From AP-15 sp963712825 (GTDB taxonomy: Bacteria > Pseudomonadota > Alphaproteobacteria > ATCC43930 > CGMCC-115725), in assembly GCA_963712825.1 (NCBI GenBank), contig CAVQJP010000002.1, positions 496,001 to 560,000 on the forward strand: a DNA stretch of 64,000 nucleotides. Reading direction: 5' to 3'. The translations under genes and the position numbers were made by a program. Under the pieces are notes generated by a model, which saw only the letters and a program-made list of their open reading frames with translations, searched no databases and had not been told where the DNA came from. This document shows, in pieces, positions 9,211 to 17,279 of this stretch (its first letter is position 1; each line of letters begins with the position of its first letter).

Positions 9211-10434
9211 ATGCCCGATAGCGAGCACTCCGTGCGTTGCTGCATTGCCGGGGGCGGCCCCGCCGGCATGATCCTCGGGCTGTTGCTGGCGCGCGCCGGG
9301 GTCCCGGTGCTGGTGCTCGAAAAGCACGCCGATTTCCTGCGCGACTTTCGCGGCGACACGATCCACCCATCGACGCTCGAAATCATCTACGAGCTGGGGC
9401 TGCTCGGCGAATTCCTGCGCCGCCCGCACCAGGAAACCCGCACCCTCGGTGCGCAGATCGGCGACGATTTTGTCGAGGTAGCCGATTTCACCCATCTGCC
9501 GACCCATTGCCGCTTTCTCGCCCTGATGCCGCAATGGGATTTTCTCGATTTCGTCGCCGAACAGGGCAAGCGATATCCGACGTTTCGCCTCGCGACCCGC
9601 GCCGAGGTCACCGGCCTGATCGAGGAGGACGGGCGGATCGTCGGTGTGCGGGCCGTGACGCCCGAGGGGAACTTGACCGTTCGCGCCGACCTCGTCGTCG
9701 GCGCCGACGGCCGTCATTCGACCGTGCGCAAAATGGCCGGGCTCAAGATCGACGATCTCGGCGCGCCGATGGACGTGCTGTGGATGCGGCTGTCGCGCCG
9801 GCCGGACGATCCCGGCCAAACCCTGGGGCATATCGAGGCCGGCCGGGTCTTTGTGATGTTGAACCGCGAAGATTACTGGCAATGCGCCTTTGTCATCGCC
9901 AAGGGCGGCTGCGCCGAAATCCAGGCGCGCGGCCTGCCGGCGTTTCGCGAAGAGATCGCGCGGCTTGCTCCCCACCTGCGCGCGAGGACCGGCGAATTGC
10001 GCACCTGGGACGACGTCAAGCTGCTGAGCGTCGCGGTCGACCGCCTGCGGGTGTGGCATCGGCCGGGATTGTTGTGCATCGGCGACGCGGCCCACGCAAT
10101 GTCTCCGATCGGCGGAGTCGGGATCAATCTGGCGATTCAGGATGCCGTCGCGGCAGCGAACATTCTCGCCCGGCCGTTGCTCGAGGGCGCGGTCGGCGAC
10201 GACAATCTGCGCGCTGTCCAGCGCCGGCGTGCGTTTCCGACCCGGGCGACGCAGGCGCTGCAGGTGTTTTTGCAGAACCGGGTCATCAGCCGGGTTCTCG
10301 CCGGCCGCCATCGGATCAGGGCGCCGCTGATGCTGCGCCTGCTCAGCCATTGGCGTTACGGGCGGCGCTTTCCGGCGCGAATTGTCGGCCTCGGCTTTCG
10401 CCCCGAGCACGTAAGGACGCCGAGCGGCAGCTAG
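9211..10434 (+). CDS. FAD-dependent monooxygenase (PHBH-fold group A)
   Basis: A 407-residue single-component flavoprotein hydroxylase. The dinucleotide-binding motif IAGGGPAGM lies at residues 9-17, the DG motif VGADGRHSTVRK at about 163-174, and the GD motif CIGDAAHAMSPIGGVGINLA at about 289-308. These three motifs in this order define group A FAD monooxygenases, which use NAD(P)H and O2 to hydroxylate an organic, usually aromatic, substrate. No signal or membrane helix is seen, so it is cytoplasmic. DTIHPSTLEI near residue 50 matches a subgroup found in many Actinobacteria and Proteobacteria without an assigned substrate. The ATG at 9211 is preceded by AGGAATTGCG, a good ribosome-binding site. 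It stands alone or with the small gene before it. Confidence 0.88.
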   Translation: MPDSEHSVRCCIAGGGPAGMILGLLLARAGVPVLVLEKHADFLRDFRGDTIHPSTLEIIYELGLLGEFLRRPHQETRTLGAQIGDDFVEVADFTHLPTHCRFLALMPQWDFLDFVAEQGKRYPTFRLATRAEVTGLIEEDGRIVGVRAVTPEGNLTVRADLVVGADGRHSTVRKMAGLKIDDLGAPMDVLWMRLSRRPDDPGQTLGHIEAGRVFVMLNREDYWQCAFVIAKGGCAEIQARGLPAFREEIARLAPHLRARTGELRTWDDVKLLSVAVDRLRVWHRPGLLCIGDAAHAMSPIGGVGINLAIQDAVAAANILARPLLEGAVGDDNLRAVQRRRAFPTRATQALQVFLQNRVISRVLAGRHRIRAPLMLRLLSHWRYGRRFPARIVGLGFRPEHVRTPSGS

Positions 10435-10794
10435 CTGAGGGCATGATCTGAACCAGCCGCATCGCCAGCGCGTCGCGCCAGCGGCGCGCGCGTTGCAAGC
10501 GAGATGCAGGTCTTGCTCCGGATACCCGCTTCCTGGGGTTGACGGCGAGGCGGGTGGCGCCGACCGTCAAACACGCCGCCGGGGCGTTCCATCAGATCGC
10601 ATCGGCGCAAGCCCTTTGCCCGGCTCCGGGCAGGGCGCGGCAACGCCTCGCCGACCCTTCTCGACCCCCTTGGTTGGGCCCCAGTCGGGGAGGGGGGTCG
10701 ACTCGGTCGGAAACCCTGGCCGGCTGGGGAAAAACCGGCCGCTCCCGCCGAAGCCGCCTGAAGCCGGCGGCGCGGCGAGCGAACACATCTTGGC
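10435..10794. other. Gene-free 360-bp gap with inverted repeats
   Basis: No credible reading frame on either strand. The gap separates two convergent genes and holds two strong hairpins. One is a 7-bp stem TGCCCGG/CCGGGCA at 10617-10632. The other is a 41-nt inverted repeat at 10661-10701, with arms TCGACCCCC and GGGGGTCGA. Neither is followed by a T-run, so a classical terminator is not supported, but their place between convergent stops would suit bidirectional termination. Confidence 0.4.
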
Positions 10795-11802
10795 CTACTG
10801 TTGGACAGGTTCATTCGCGGCCGGCACAGGCGCAAACGCCTGCACGTAGCTGTGATCGCCGTCGGCATATGCAATCCAAACGCGATGTGTGCGCGGGTCG
10901 ACCGCGACCGAATGCGCGCCCGGCGGGATCGCCACCGAACCGAGGACCGAGTTGGCGTCAGCGGTGATCCCGATGATCACCAGCCGCCCGGCGTCCGGAC
11001 AGTAAAGCCGCCGATCAACCGCGTCGAATGCGATCTGGTCGACATGACCGGGTCCGATGTCGACGCCTGCAACGGGCTTGCCCGCGGGCAGCGCGAACAC
11101 CGAGACCATGCGGCTGTGCCCGGCGATGAAGAGACGCCGGTCAGCCTGGTCGAGCGCCAGCCCGTGCGGCGAGTCGGTCGGCAAGCTCGACCAGCGGGCG
11201 ACAATCTTGCCGCTGCCGGGGTCGATCGCGACGACTTCGTTGGTCGGCTTGATGTTGACATAAAGCCGGTGCAATTGCGGGTCGACGGCCATCAGCTCCG
11301 GCGCGCCGGGGAGCGCGATCCGCCCGGCGACAGCGTCATGCCGCGGATCGATGACCCAGAGCTCGCCGTCGTCGTCATGTCCGACATAAAGGCGGTCGCC
11401 CTGCGGATCAAAGACCATGGCGTCGGCCGGACCCGGGGTCGGAATGAAGCCGGTCTTGGCGAGCGTGTCGCGATCGACGACGGCGACCCCTTCAGTGGTG
11501 CCGACGAAGTACTTGCCGTCTTGCGGATCGACGGCGACCCCCGAGGACTTACCGACCGGCACCTCGCGCTCGAGCTTGCCGGCGGCAAGATCGATCACCG
11601 TCAGCGTCCCAGCTTGACTGTGCGCCGCGAGCAGGCGATGCCGGTCACTGTCGACCGTCATCAGATCAAAACGCGTGGGGGCCGCTGAAACCTCGATCGG
11701 CGCTTGCGGCAGCAAACCTTGCGGAGGCGCCCCTGCCATTGTCGTGATGGGCATGGCCAGGGCGCCGCTCCAGAAAGCGGCCGCGGTTATAAACCTTCTC
11801 AT
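10795..11802 (-). CDS. YncE-like beta-propeller protein, secreted
   Basis: The protein is 335 residues from ATG 11802 (MRRFITAAAFWSGALAMP). It has an N-terminal signal sequence ending near AGA, followed by six to seven propeller-blade repeats of about 40 residues. Typical blade ends are DRLYVGHDDDGELWVIDP, HRLYVNIKPTNEVVAIDPGS and HRVWIAYADGDHSYVQAF. This is the YVTN/YncE (SMP-30/NHL-like) architecture. Such periplasmic propellers act as binding platforms; the ligand is not deducible. The frame extends 30 codons further upstream to 11892, but that extension would hide the signal peptide, and AAGGGA lies at ribosome-site distance from 11802. Confidence 0.8.
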   Translation of the reverse strand: MRRFITAAAFWSGALAMPITTMAGAPPQGLLPQAPIEVSAAPTRFDLMTVDSDRHRLLAAHSQAGTLTVIDLAAGKLEREVPVGKSSGVAVDPQDGKYFVGTTEGVAVVDRDTLAKTGFIPTPGPADAMVFDPQGDRLYVGHDDDGELWVIDPRHDAVAGRIALPGAPELMAVDPQLHRLYVNIKPTNEVVAIDPGSGKIVARWSSLPTDSPHGLALDQADRRLFIAGHSRMVSVFALPAGKPVAGVDIGPGHVDQIAFDAVDRRLYCPDAGRLVIIGITADANSVLGSVAIPPGAHSVAVDPRTHRVWIAYADGDHSYVQAFAPVPAANEPVQQ

Positions 11803-12076
11803 TCCTGTTGGTTCCCTTTCTTGTCCGGCAGCCCAGGCGGCGGAACGCATGAGAACGGTCAAAGTCAAACGGATCGCATGCACGCCCCTCACCCGCCCAG
11901 CCCCGGATCAGGCTCGGGGCAGGCTTTAACGGGCTGGACCCCCCTCGCGCCTTGCGGGAGGCGCCGACCCCGGACTGCGATCCGGAGAAAGGCCAGGAAG
12001 GGTGCGCCGGCACCGAGCGTGACGCTGGCATCACTAGGGATAGGCGATGCGCTGCAAAAGCCTTCCCGTTTTTCTT
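11803..12076. other. 274-bp intergenic spacer with palindrome
   Basis: Lies downstream of the decarboxylase gene and upstream of the propeller gene, both on the minus strand. It contains an inverted repeat GCCCCG...CGGGGC at 11900-11920. No T-run follows, so it is a candidate processing or repeat structure rather than a proven terminator. No gene is seen. Confidence 0.35.
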
Positions 12077-13285
12077 TCAACGGCCGGGGGTCGACAGCAT
12101 CGGCGGGTCGGCTACCTCGATCGGCTCGGAGGAGCCAAAGCCGTTAAACCCGGTGCGCAGGCAGGCGCCGTAGGCGCCGAGCTGGCCGAGCTCGATCCAG
12201 TCGCCCTCACGCATGTCGGCGGGCAGCCGAAACGGCCCCTTCATCTGGTCGGCGCTGTCGCAGGTCGGACCAAACAGGGTGAAATCGGCCAGCTGCACGT
12301 CCTGCGCCCCGGCTTCGCCGAGCCGGATGCGCCGCGCCGGAAAGCGGAAGCCGAGGGCGCCGGCGTCGCTGAGGTTGCCGTAGACCCCGTCATTCACGTA
12401 AAGCGCGTTGCCGCGCCGCAGCTGCACCTGCGCCACGACCGAGCCGCCGGCGGCGACCAAGCCCCGGCCGGGCTCGGCCCACAGCCGCACGCCCGCCGGC
12501 AATGCCGCCGCGGCGGCCGCGATCTCGTCGACATAGACGGCGAGCGGCGGCGGCGTCATCTCGGGATAGCTGACCGGAAACCCGCCGCCGACATCGACGA
12601 TCTCGACTGGAACCTTGGCCGCGGCGACGATTTCGGCCGCCAGCGCCATCGCCCGCGCATAGGCCGCAGGATCGAGGCATTGCGAGCCGACATGGAAGCT
12701 CACGCCGAGACGCGCGGCATGCGGCCGAGCGGCGCGCAGCAGCCGCGCCGCCTCGTCGGCGGCGGCGCCGAACTTGCCCGAGAGATCGTAGACGGCGGTG
12801 CCCTTTGGCAGGGCCAGCCGGACAAGCAGCCCGAGAGCCGGCGGGTCGCCGACAAGCCCGACCGGCACGGTTTCCTGCACGATCTTGGCGAGCTCGTCGG
12901 CGCTGTCGAGCACGAAATCGGCGACACCCCAGCGCTCAAACGCCTCGGCGATCGCCGGCCGCGCCTTGACCGGGTGCATGAAATGGATCGCGGCCTGGGG
13001 CAACAACGCGCGGACCAGCCTTACCTCGCCGAGCGACGCGCAATCGAAGTGGCGGACCCCGCCCGCCCACAATGCCCGCAGCACCCGCGGCTCCGGGTTG
13101 CACTTGACGGCATAGAGCACGTCGCCCGGAAACGAGCGGACAAAACGCTGCGCGGCATCGGCAACCGCCACCGGCCGCAGGCAAACGAGCGGCTCGCTCG
13201 GCCGCAAATCGGCGACGACCTCGTCGACGGTTGGGAGAACGGGGTCCGCGAGCGGACGAGCAAAACCATGGCGGATTGGTGCCAT
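12077..13285 (-). CDS. PLP-dependent ornithine decarboxylase family protein (fold type III)
   Basis: A 402-residue group IV decarboxylase of the alanine-racemase fold (eukaryotic-type ornithine / lysine / diaminopimelate decarboxylases). Visible residues are YAVKCN near residue 56 (the Schiff-base Lys), HVGSQ near 190, GGGFPVSYPEM near 230 (phosphate-binding glycines), EPGR near 264 (binds the PLP phosphate and substrate) and GPTCDSAD near 330, whose Cys is the catalytic residue donated across the dimer. The CDS motif without a lysC-like domain argues for ornithine decarboxylase, giving putrescine from ornithine. Start choice: ATG 13300 exists, but GGAGGG lies 7 nt before ATG 13285 (MAPIRHGF), so the latter is preferred. 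A structured leader lies upstream. Confidence 0.87.
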   Translation of the reverse strand: MAPIRHGFARPLADPVLPTVDEVVADLRPSEPLVCLRPVAVADAAQRFVRSFPGDVLYAVKCNPEPRVLRALWAGGVRHFDCASLGEVRLVRALLPQAAIHFMHPVKARPAIAEAFERWGVADFVLDSADELAKIVQETVPVGLVGDPPALGLLVRLALPKGTAVYDLSGKFGAAADEAARLLRAARPHAARLGVSFHVGSQCLDPAAYARAMALAAEIVAAAKVPVEIVDVGGGFPVSYPEMTPPPLAVYVDEIAAAAAALPAGVRLWAEPGRGLVAAGGSVVAQVQLRRGNALYVNDGVYGNLSDAGALGFRFPARRIRLGEAGAQDVQLADFTLFGPTCDSADQMKGPFRLPADMREGDWIELGQLGAYGACLRTGFNGFGSSEPIEVADPPMLSTPGR

Positions 13286-13300
13286 CGCACGGCCCTCCAT

Positions 13301-13450
13301 CGGCAGGAGGCGACATGCCGGCTCGGCCGCGGGTCTGCGGCGGAGACGAAATGACCGATTGGGGTGAGGGGCCGCGGCGGAGCACCCGTCAGACGGGCTC
13401 GAATCGCTCCGCGGCGACAGACCTCCCGATCAGATGCGGGAGGCCGTGCG
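13301..13450 (-). promoter_or_regulatory. Candidate structured leader of the decarboxylase gene
   Basis: On the minus strand this region precedes the ornithine-decarboxylase-family gene. It contains a perfect 7-bp stem CCTCCCG/CGGGAGG with an 8-nt loop at 13422-13443 and a second short inverted repeat, CCCGTCAGACGGG, around 13385-13397. Alphaproteobacterial ornithine decarboxylase genes are known to carry a conserved cis-acting speF leader RNA. Assigning that family here is inference from position and hairpins only; I cannot align it to the published consensus. Confidence 0.35.
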
Positions 13451-13589
13451 AGGACTTCGCATCGCGTGCCGGACCATAGCCGTTTCCCTTAAGGACACCG
13501 GCCCACGGGTTGGCCGGCTCGACCGAAAGAGACGCGTTACGTCGTAGCAGCATCCCAAGCGCGGGATCCTAGGCACGTGCGATTGCGTC

Positions 13590-13790
13590 AGGCGGCTAAA
13601 ATAGGGATTCGCGCCGACGATGCAAGGAGTTGTCGCGAAAGACTTGCCGCTAGCACCGGCGCCCGCCGCATTCGAATACGTACGGCAGGTCCGATAGGCG
13701 GCATGCCATACTCGGAAACAGCGACGGAGGATGCGCGCCGTCTGTCGCCGCGCCTGACCGCAGAGTGCATGCAGCCGCGCCATCTTCAGC
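13590..13790 (-). pseudogene. Decayed DUF29 C-terminal remnant
   Basis: The minus-strand reading LHALCGQARRQTARILRR at about 13720-13780 closely matches LQALYRQARRQTARSLRR of the neighbouring DUF29 gene. At the DNA level the stretch 13728-13775 aligns well with 13916-13964, for example the shared GCCGTCTGTCGCCGCGCCTG. Beyond this core the frame drifts and the DUF29 ending is not recognisable, so this looks like an old partial tandem duplication. The limits given are approximate. Confidence 0.55.
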
Positions 13791-13803
13791 CCAGCCAGCG
13801 CCC

Positions 13804-14274
13804 CTAGGGTTTGTCTTCGGCGCGATTGGGATACCAATCATCGCGGCAGATGTCGTCGAGCGAACAAGGACAGTCCTCCGGCAAGGCATCGGCGGCGGAC
13901 GTTTCACCATAGCGACGGAGGCTGCGTGCCGTCTGTCGCCGCGCCTGACGGTAAAGTGCCTGCAAGCTCGCCTCGGCGTCGCGCCGGAGTGTTGCGGTGA
14001 GCTTGTCGGAGAGGGTCTGGCGGGCGTCGTCGATCGTATCCATCCACTCAAGGCGCGGCTCGACCGGCGAATAGGCGAGCTTCAGAAAATGTTCGATGAC
14101 GCGATGGATCTGGCTTCGCACCGCGTCGCGCTCGCTTTTGCCCAAATCCTCGATCTCCTCGGCGACATGCTCGCGGTCAAAGCGATTGTCGACCGCCGGC
14201 ATCGAGCGCAGCACCGCCGCCTGGTGTTAGGTCCAGGCATAGAAATCGTCGTCGTAGCGAGGACCGTCCGGCAT
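13804..14274 (-). pseudogene. DUF29 family protein with an in-frame stop at codon 16
   Basis: From ATG 14274 the minus strand reads MPDGPRYDDDFYAWT, then TAA at 14229-14227, then HQAAVLRSMPAVDNRFDREH and on to the end without further stops (156 codons in all). The part before the stop is the expected DUF29 beginning (Y-x-x-D-F-x-A-W), and the following REHVAEEIEDLGKSE and LKLAYSPVEPRLEW are family signatures. Family members carry Gln at the stop position (WTQ), so CAA to TAA, a single transition, explains it. Translation could restart at GTG 14214 (VLRSMPAV) to give 136 residues lacking the first helix. DUF29 proteins are common in alphaproteobacteria and cyanobacteria and have no established role. 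A decayed partial copy lies just downstream. Confidence 0.75.
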
Positions 14275-14473
14275 GGGTTCGATGCTCCAAATCGAGCGCC
14301 AGCATACGCCTGCGCCAGCGGCGAGGGGAGGGGGCCCGCGCCCAGCGCCATGCCAGCCGTGCGCAAAGGGGAGTCTCGCCCGATGTCAGTGGGGTCGAAA
14401 ACTTGTCTGTGCTGCGCTCGCCGAGTAGGTTTTCGTGCCGGGTGTGCGGCATAGGCAGCACTGATGTTTGCGG

Positions 14474-14944
14474 CTACTGCACCTTGAGGAGCTGGACGTC
14501 GAAGATCAGCGTCGCATTGGGCGGGATCACGCCGCCGGCGCCGCGCGCGCCATAGCCGAGCTCGGGTGGGATGATCAAGGTGCGCTCGCCGCCGACCTTC
14601 ATGCCGTCGACCCCCTCGTCCCAGCCGGCGATGACCTGGTGCGCCCCCAAGGTGAAATCGAAAGGCTGGCCGCGGTCGAGCGAGCTGTCGAATTTGGCGC
14701 CCTTGGCGCCGTCCTTCCACAGCCATCCGGTATAATGGACGGAGACCTTGCTTCCGGGGGTGGCGGTGGCGCCGTCGCCGAGCTTGTTGTCGGTGTATTT
14801 CAAACCGTCGGGCATCTCGATCACCTGCTTTTCGGCCGCGACGGCAGGCCCGAAAGGCGCGCCGGCGGCTGCTGTCGCGAGCGCCAGGGCGGCACCGGCG
14901 GCCCGCAGCGCTATCATGATTTTACGGAGCTCGATAGCCGGCAT
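14474..14944 (-). CDS. FKBP-type peptidyl-prolyl cis-trans isomerase, periplasmic
   Basis: A 156-residue protein with a hydrophobic signal region (IALRAAGAALALATAAAGA, then VAA before EKQ) followed by one FKBP domain. Domain hallmarks are VSVHYTGWL at about residues 68-76, FDSSLDRGQPFDFTLG, VIAGWDEGVDGMKVGGERTL, PPELGYGARG and a C-terminal IFDVQLLKV. These carry the usual rotamase pocket residues (Tyr, Phe, Asp, Val-Ile, Trp, Tyr, Phe). It should speed prolyl isomerisation during folding of exported proteins. The ATG at 14944 is chosen because GGGGGA lies at ribosome-site distance; a frame running much further upstream to 15196 has no signal-like start and overlaps the next gene. It is a monocistronic gene between DUF29 and a monooxygenase gene. 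Confidence 0.9.
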   Translation of the reverse strand: MPAIELRKIMIALRAAGAALALATAAAGAPFGPAVAAEKQVIEMPDGLKYTDNKLGDGATATPGSKVSVHYTGWLWKDGAKGAKFDSSLDRGQPFDFTLGAHQVIAGWDEGVDGMKVGGERTLIIPPELGYGARGAGGVIPPNATLIFDVQLLKVQ

Positions 14945-15065
14945 GCGTTTCCCCCTCGTGGCAGCGCGCCGTTTTAGGCGCTTTGCCTGACCGATGCGAC
15001 CCCGCCGCTGCCGCGCGGCAATCGCGTCGGCAACAAAGCGGGGGCCGTCACCTGGGTTGCAAGCG

Positions 15066-16682
15066 TCAGCCGGTTTTCGTACGCGCCGGGCCGGGTTCGG
15101 ACGCAGCCGATTCGGATGCAGCCGACCCGAAGAGGGTTGCGAGATGATGAGGCAGGCGGGCCGCAACCTCGCTGCGGCGGCAGCGCAAGCCGACATAGCC
15201 GTCGGGGCGGATCAGATAGGCGGCCGGCGCCGACCCGTAACGGGCTGCGATCTCGCCGTTGCGGTCGACGAGGTCGCCATCGGCGTCGCCCGCGGCGGCT
15301 ACGCGGCGCACGGCGACCGTTTGCTGCCACGCCTCGGGTATTTGAGGTGCGGGCTCGCCGCCGTCGCCGACCAGCAGCAGCACCTGGCGGCGCGCAGCGA
15401 CGACGTCGTAGAGCCGCGTTGCGACCCCACGCCCGCGGTCGTCGACGAGCGCGTCGGGGGCGCGGTCGCCGGCGTGCGGACCGGCACCGCCGACCGCATA
15501 ATCCTCGACGATCGGGCTGCGCCGGTAGTTGACGCCCAGCCCCGATATCTGGTCGCTGAGCTTGTCCGCGACGGTCGGGATTTGTGTCGCCAGCGCCATC
15601 AGGTGATCGCGGAGAAAGCGGGTGACCGATCCATGCAAAGACACCATCCGGGTCGCCCGGTCGGTCTGGCGGATGACCGCCTCGTCAACCGGCTTGCGTT
15701 CGGCCTCGTAGCTGTCGAGCAATGACGGGGCCGCCCCGTTGCCGATCACGAGGCCGAGCTTCCAGGCGAGGTTGACCGCATCGAGCATGCCCATGTTCAT
15801 GCCCTGGCCGCCGACCGGGCTGTGGATGTGAGCAGCGTCGCCGAGCAGAAACACCCGGTCACGGCGGAAATGGCCGGCGGCGCGGCGATGAATCCGGAAG
15901 ACCGCGGTCCAGCGCGGATCGACAAGCCGCAGACCGCCCGGGCCGCGCTGGTCGACCAGCGTCTGGCACTGCGCCAGGCCGGGCTCGCCCGTCCAGTCGG
16001 CCGGCGAGTTGGCGACGATCAGCCGCCAGCGATCCTCGGGCAGCGGGAAAAACGCCAGCGCGCCGCTTTCCGTCAGCCAGACCTGCGCTTCGGCATGATC
16101 AAGATTGCCCTCGATCTTTATGTCGGCCAGCAAAAAGTGCTCGGGATATGTGGCGCCGACGAATGAAATCGCCGACTGGTCGCGCACGGTGCTGTGCGCG
16201 CCGTCGCAACCTATGACCCAGTCGGCTTCGAAATCCTCGATCCGGTCGCCGCGGCGCAGCCCGGCCGTGACACCCGTACCATGCGACGTCAGCCTCACGA
16301 GCTCGGTGTTGCGCTCGGCCGGCACTCCCAAATTCGCGGCATGTTCTTCGAGGATGCGCTCGGTCTCGTCCTGCGGCACCCCCAGGACATACGGATAGCG
16401 GGTGTCGAGCGAGCGGAAATCGACATGGGCAATCCGCCCGCTGTCGCCATAGGTGTTGACGCCGGTAATGCGTTGTCCCGCGGTGAGGAAATCGTCGGCA
16501 AGCCCCATCAGCTGAAAGCTCTCGACGGTGCGCGGATGGATCGCGATGGCGCGCGACTGGGTGGCACGGTGCGCGTCCTTGTCGACGAGGCGGCAGCGGA
16601 TGCCGGCGCGTGCGAGCTCGTGCGCCATCACCAGTCCGGTTGGACCCGCGCCGACGATCAGCACGTTTTGCCTGTCGTTCAT
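15066..16682 (-). CDS. FAD-dependent aromatic hydroxylase (PheA/TfdB family)
   Basis: A 538-residue group A flavoprotein monooxygenase with the long C-terminal thioredoxin-like domain of phenol hydroxylases. Residues 8-16 form IVGAGPTGL (FAD-binding GxGxxG), the DG motif CDGAHSTVR is at about residue 159, and the GD motif LLGDAAHIHSPVGGQGMNMG is at about 282-301. The last 150 residues (with VVAARRQVLLLVGD and AYLIRPDGYVGLRC) match the C-terminal domain, including the usual RPDGYVA-like ending motif. It probably hydroxylates a phenolic or polyketide-like aromatic using NAD(P)H; the substrate is not deducible. GGAGCT precedes the ATG. It is a separate paralogue of the shorter monooxygenase at 9211. 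Confidence 0.9.
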   Translation of the reverse strand: MNDRQNVLIVGAGPTGLVMAHELARAGIRCRLVDKDAHRATQSRAIAIHPRTVESFQLMGLADDFLTAGQRITGVNTYGDSGRIAHVDFRSLDTRYPYVLGVPQDETERILEEHAANLGVPAERNTELVRLTSHGTGVTAGLRRGDRIEDFEADWVIGCDGAHSTVRDQSAISFVGATYPEHFLLADIKIEGNLDHAEAQVWLTESGALAFFPLPEDRWRLIVANSPADWTGEPGLAQCQTLVDQRGPGGLRLVDPRWTAVFRIHRRAAGHFRRDRVFLLGDAAHIHSPVGGQGMNMGMLDAVNLAWKLGLVIGNGAAPSLLDSYEAERKPVDEAVIRQTDRATRMVSLHGSVTRFLRDHLMALATQIPTVADKLSDQISGLGVNYRRSPIVEDYAVGGAGPHAGDRAPDALVDDRGRGVATRLYDVVAARRQVLLLVGDGGEPAPQIPEAWQQTVAVRRVAAAGDADGDLVDRNGEIAARYGSAPAAYLIRPDGYVGLRCRRSEVAARLPHHLATLFGSAASESAASEPGPARTKTG

Positions 16683-16804
16683 GGCTAGCTCCTTCGGAAG
16701 ATTTCGGCCGGCGGTTCAGCCGACGCAGCATCGCCGCGGCTGGGCTGGTCGTGCCCGCGACAGCCGCCTCCGGCAGCCGACGGCGCCGGACCTCGCTCCC
16801 GCCT

Positions 16805-17242
16805 CTATCCCTCAGGCGTATACGCTTGGCCGGGCGGGTAGGTTCGGTGCTTGGGCAGATCGGGGTTCAGGTGGTCCCAGGGCTGGGCGCTTTTGACAAA
16901 GATGTCGGCTTCGGGACGAAACTCGCCGGGGTCGTCGAGGCTGCCGACCCGGAGCCCGACGATGTCCGGGCGCGACGACACCCGAATGAACAGCGGGCAG
17001 CCGCATTTCCCGCAAAACGCCCGCGTCACCTCGTTGCCGGCATCGCTCGCGCTGACAAAGAGCTTGGGTTCGCCGCTGGTGACGCGGAACCCGGCCGCCG
17101 GCACCCGCATCGCCGCGATGTAGGCGCTGCCGCTCTGGTGCTGGCAGTCGCGGCAATGGCACAGCAGCGAAAACAGCGGCTCCCCCGCCGATTCGTACCG
17201 TATCGCGCCGCATAAACACCCGCCGCTTCTCGCTGCCGACAT
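16805..17242 (-). CDS. GFA family zinc-binding protein
   Basis: A 145-residue protein of the GFA (glutathione-dependent formaldehyde-activating enzyme-like / CENP-V) family. The zinc ligands are plainly visible as GCLCG (residues 8-12), CHCRDCQ (near 29-34) and FCGKCGCPLF (near 76-85). Family members bind zinc through these cysteines, and some interact with glutathione; most, like this one, have no confirmed reaction. It lies 37 nt downstream of the sigma-factor gene on the same strand and may be the last gene of that operon. Confidence 0.9.
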   Translation of the reverse strand: MSAARSGGCLCGAIRYESAGEPLFSLLCHCRDCQHQSGSAYIAAMRVPAAGFRVTSGEPKLFVSASDAGNEVTRAFCGKCGCPLFIRVSSRPDIVGLRVGSLDDPGEFRPEADIFVKSAQPWDHLNPDLPKHRTYPPGQAYTPEG

Positions 17243-17279
17243 CTCTCGTCTCCCTGCGGTCGCTGTCGATTTTTGGCGC

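Noticed and set aside
10544..10849. Short frames between the monooxygenase and the propeller gene
   Set aside because: Low-complexity Arg/Pro/Gly-rich translations with no start context or motif; the region is dominated by inverted repeats.
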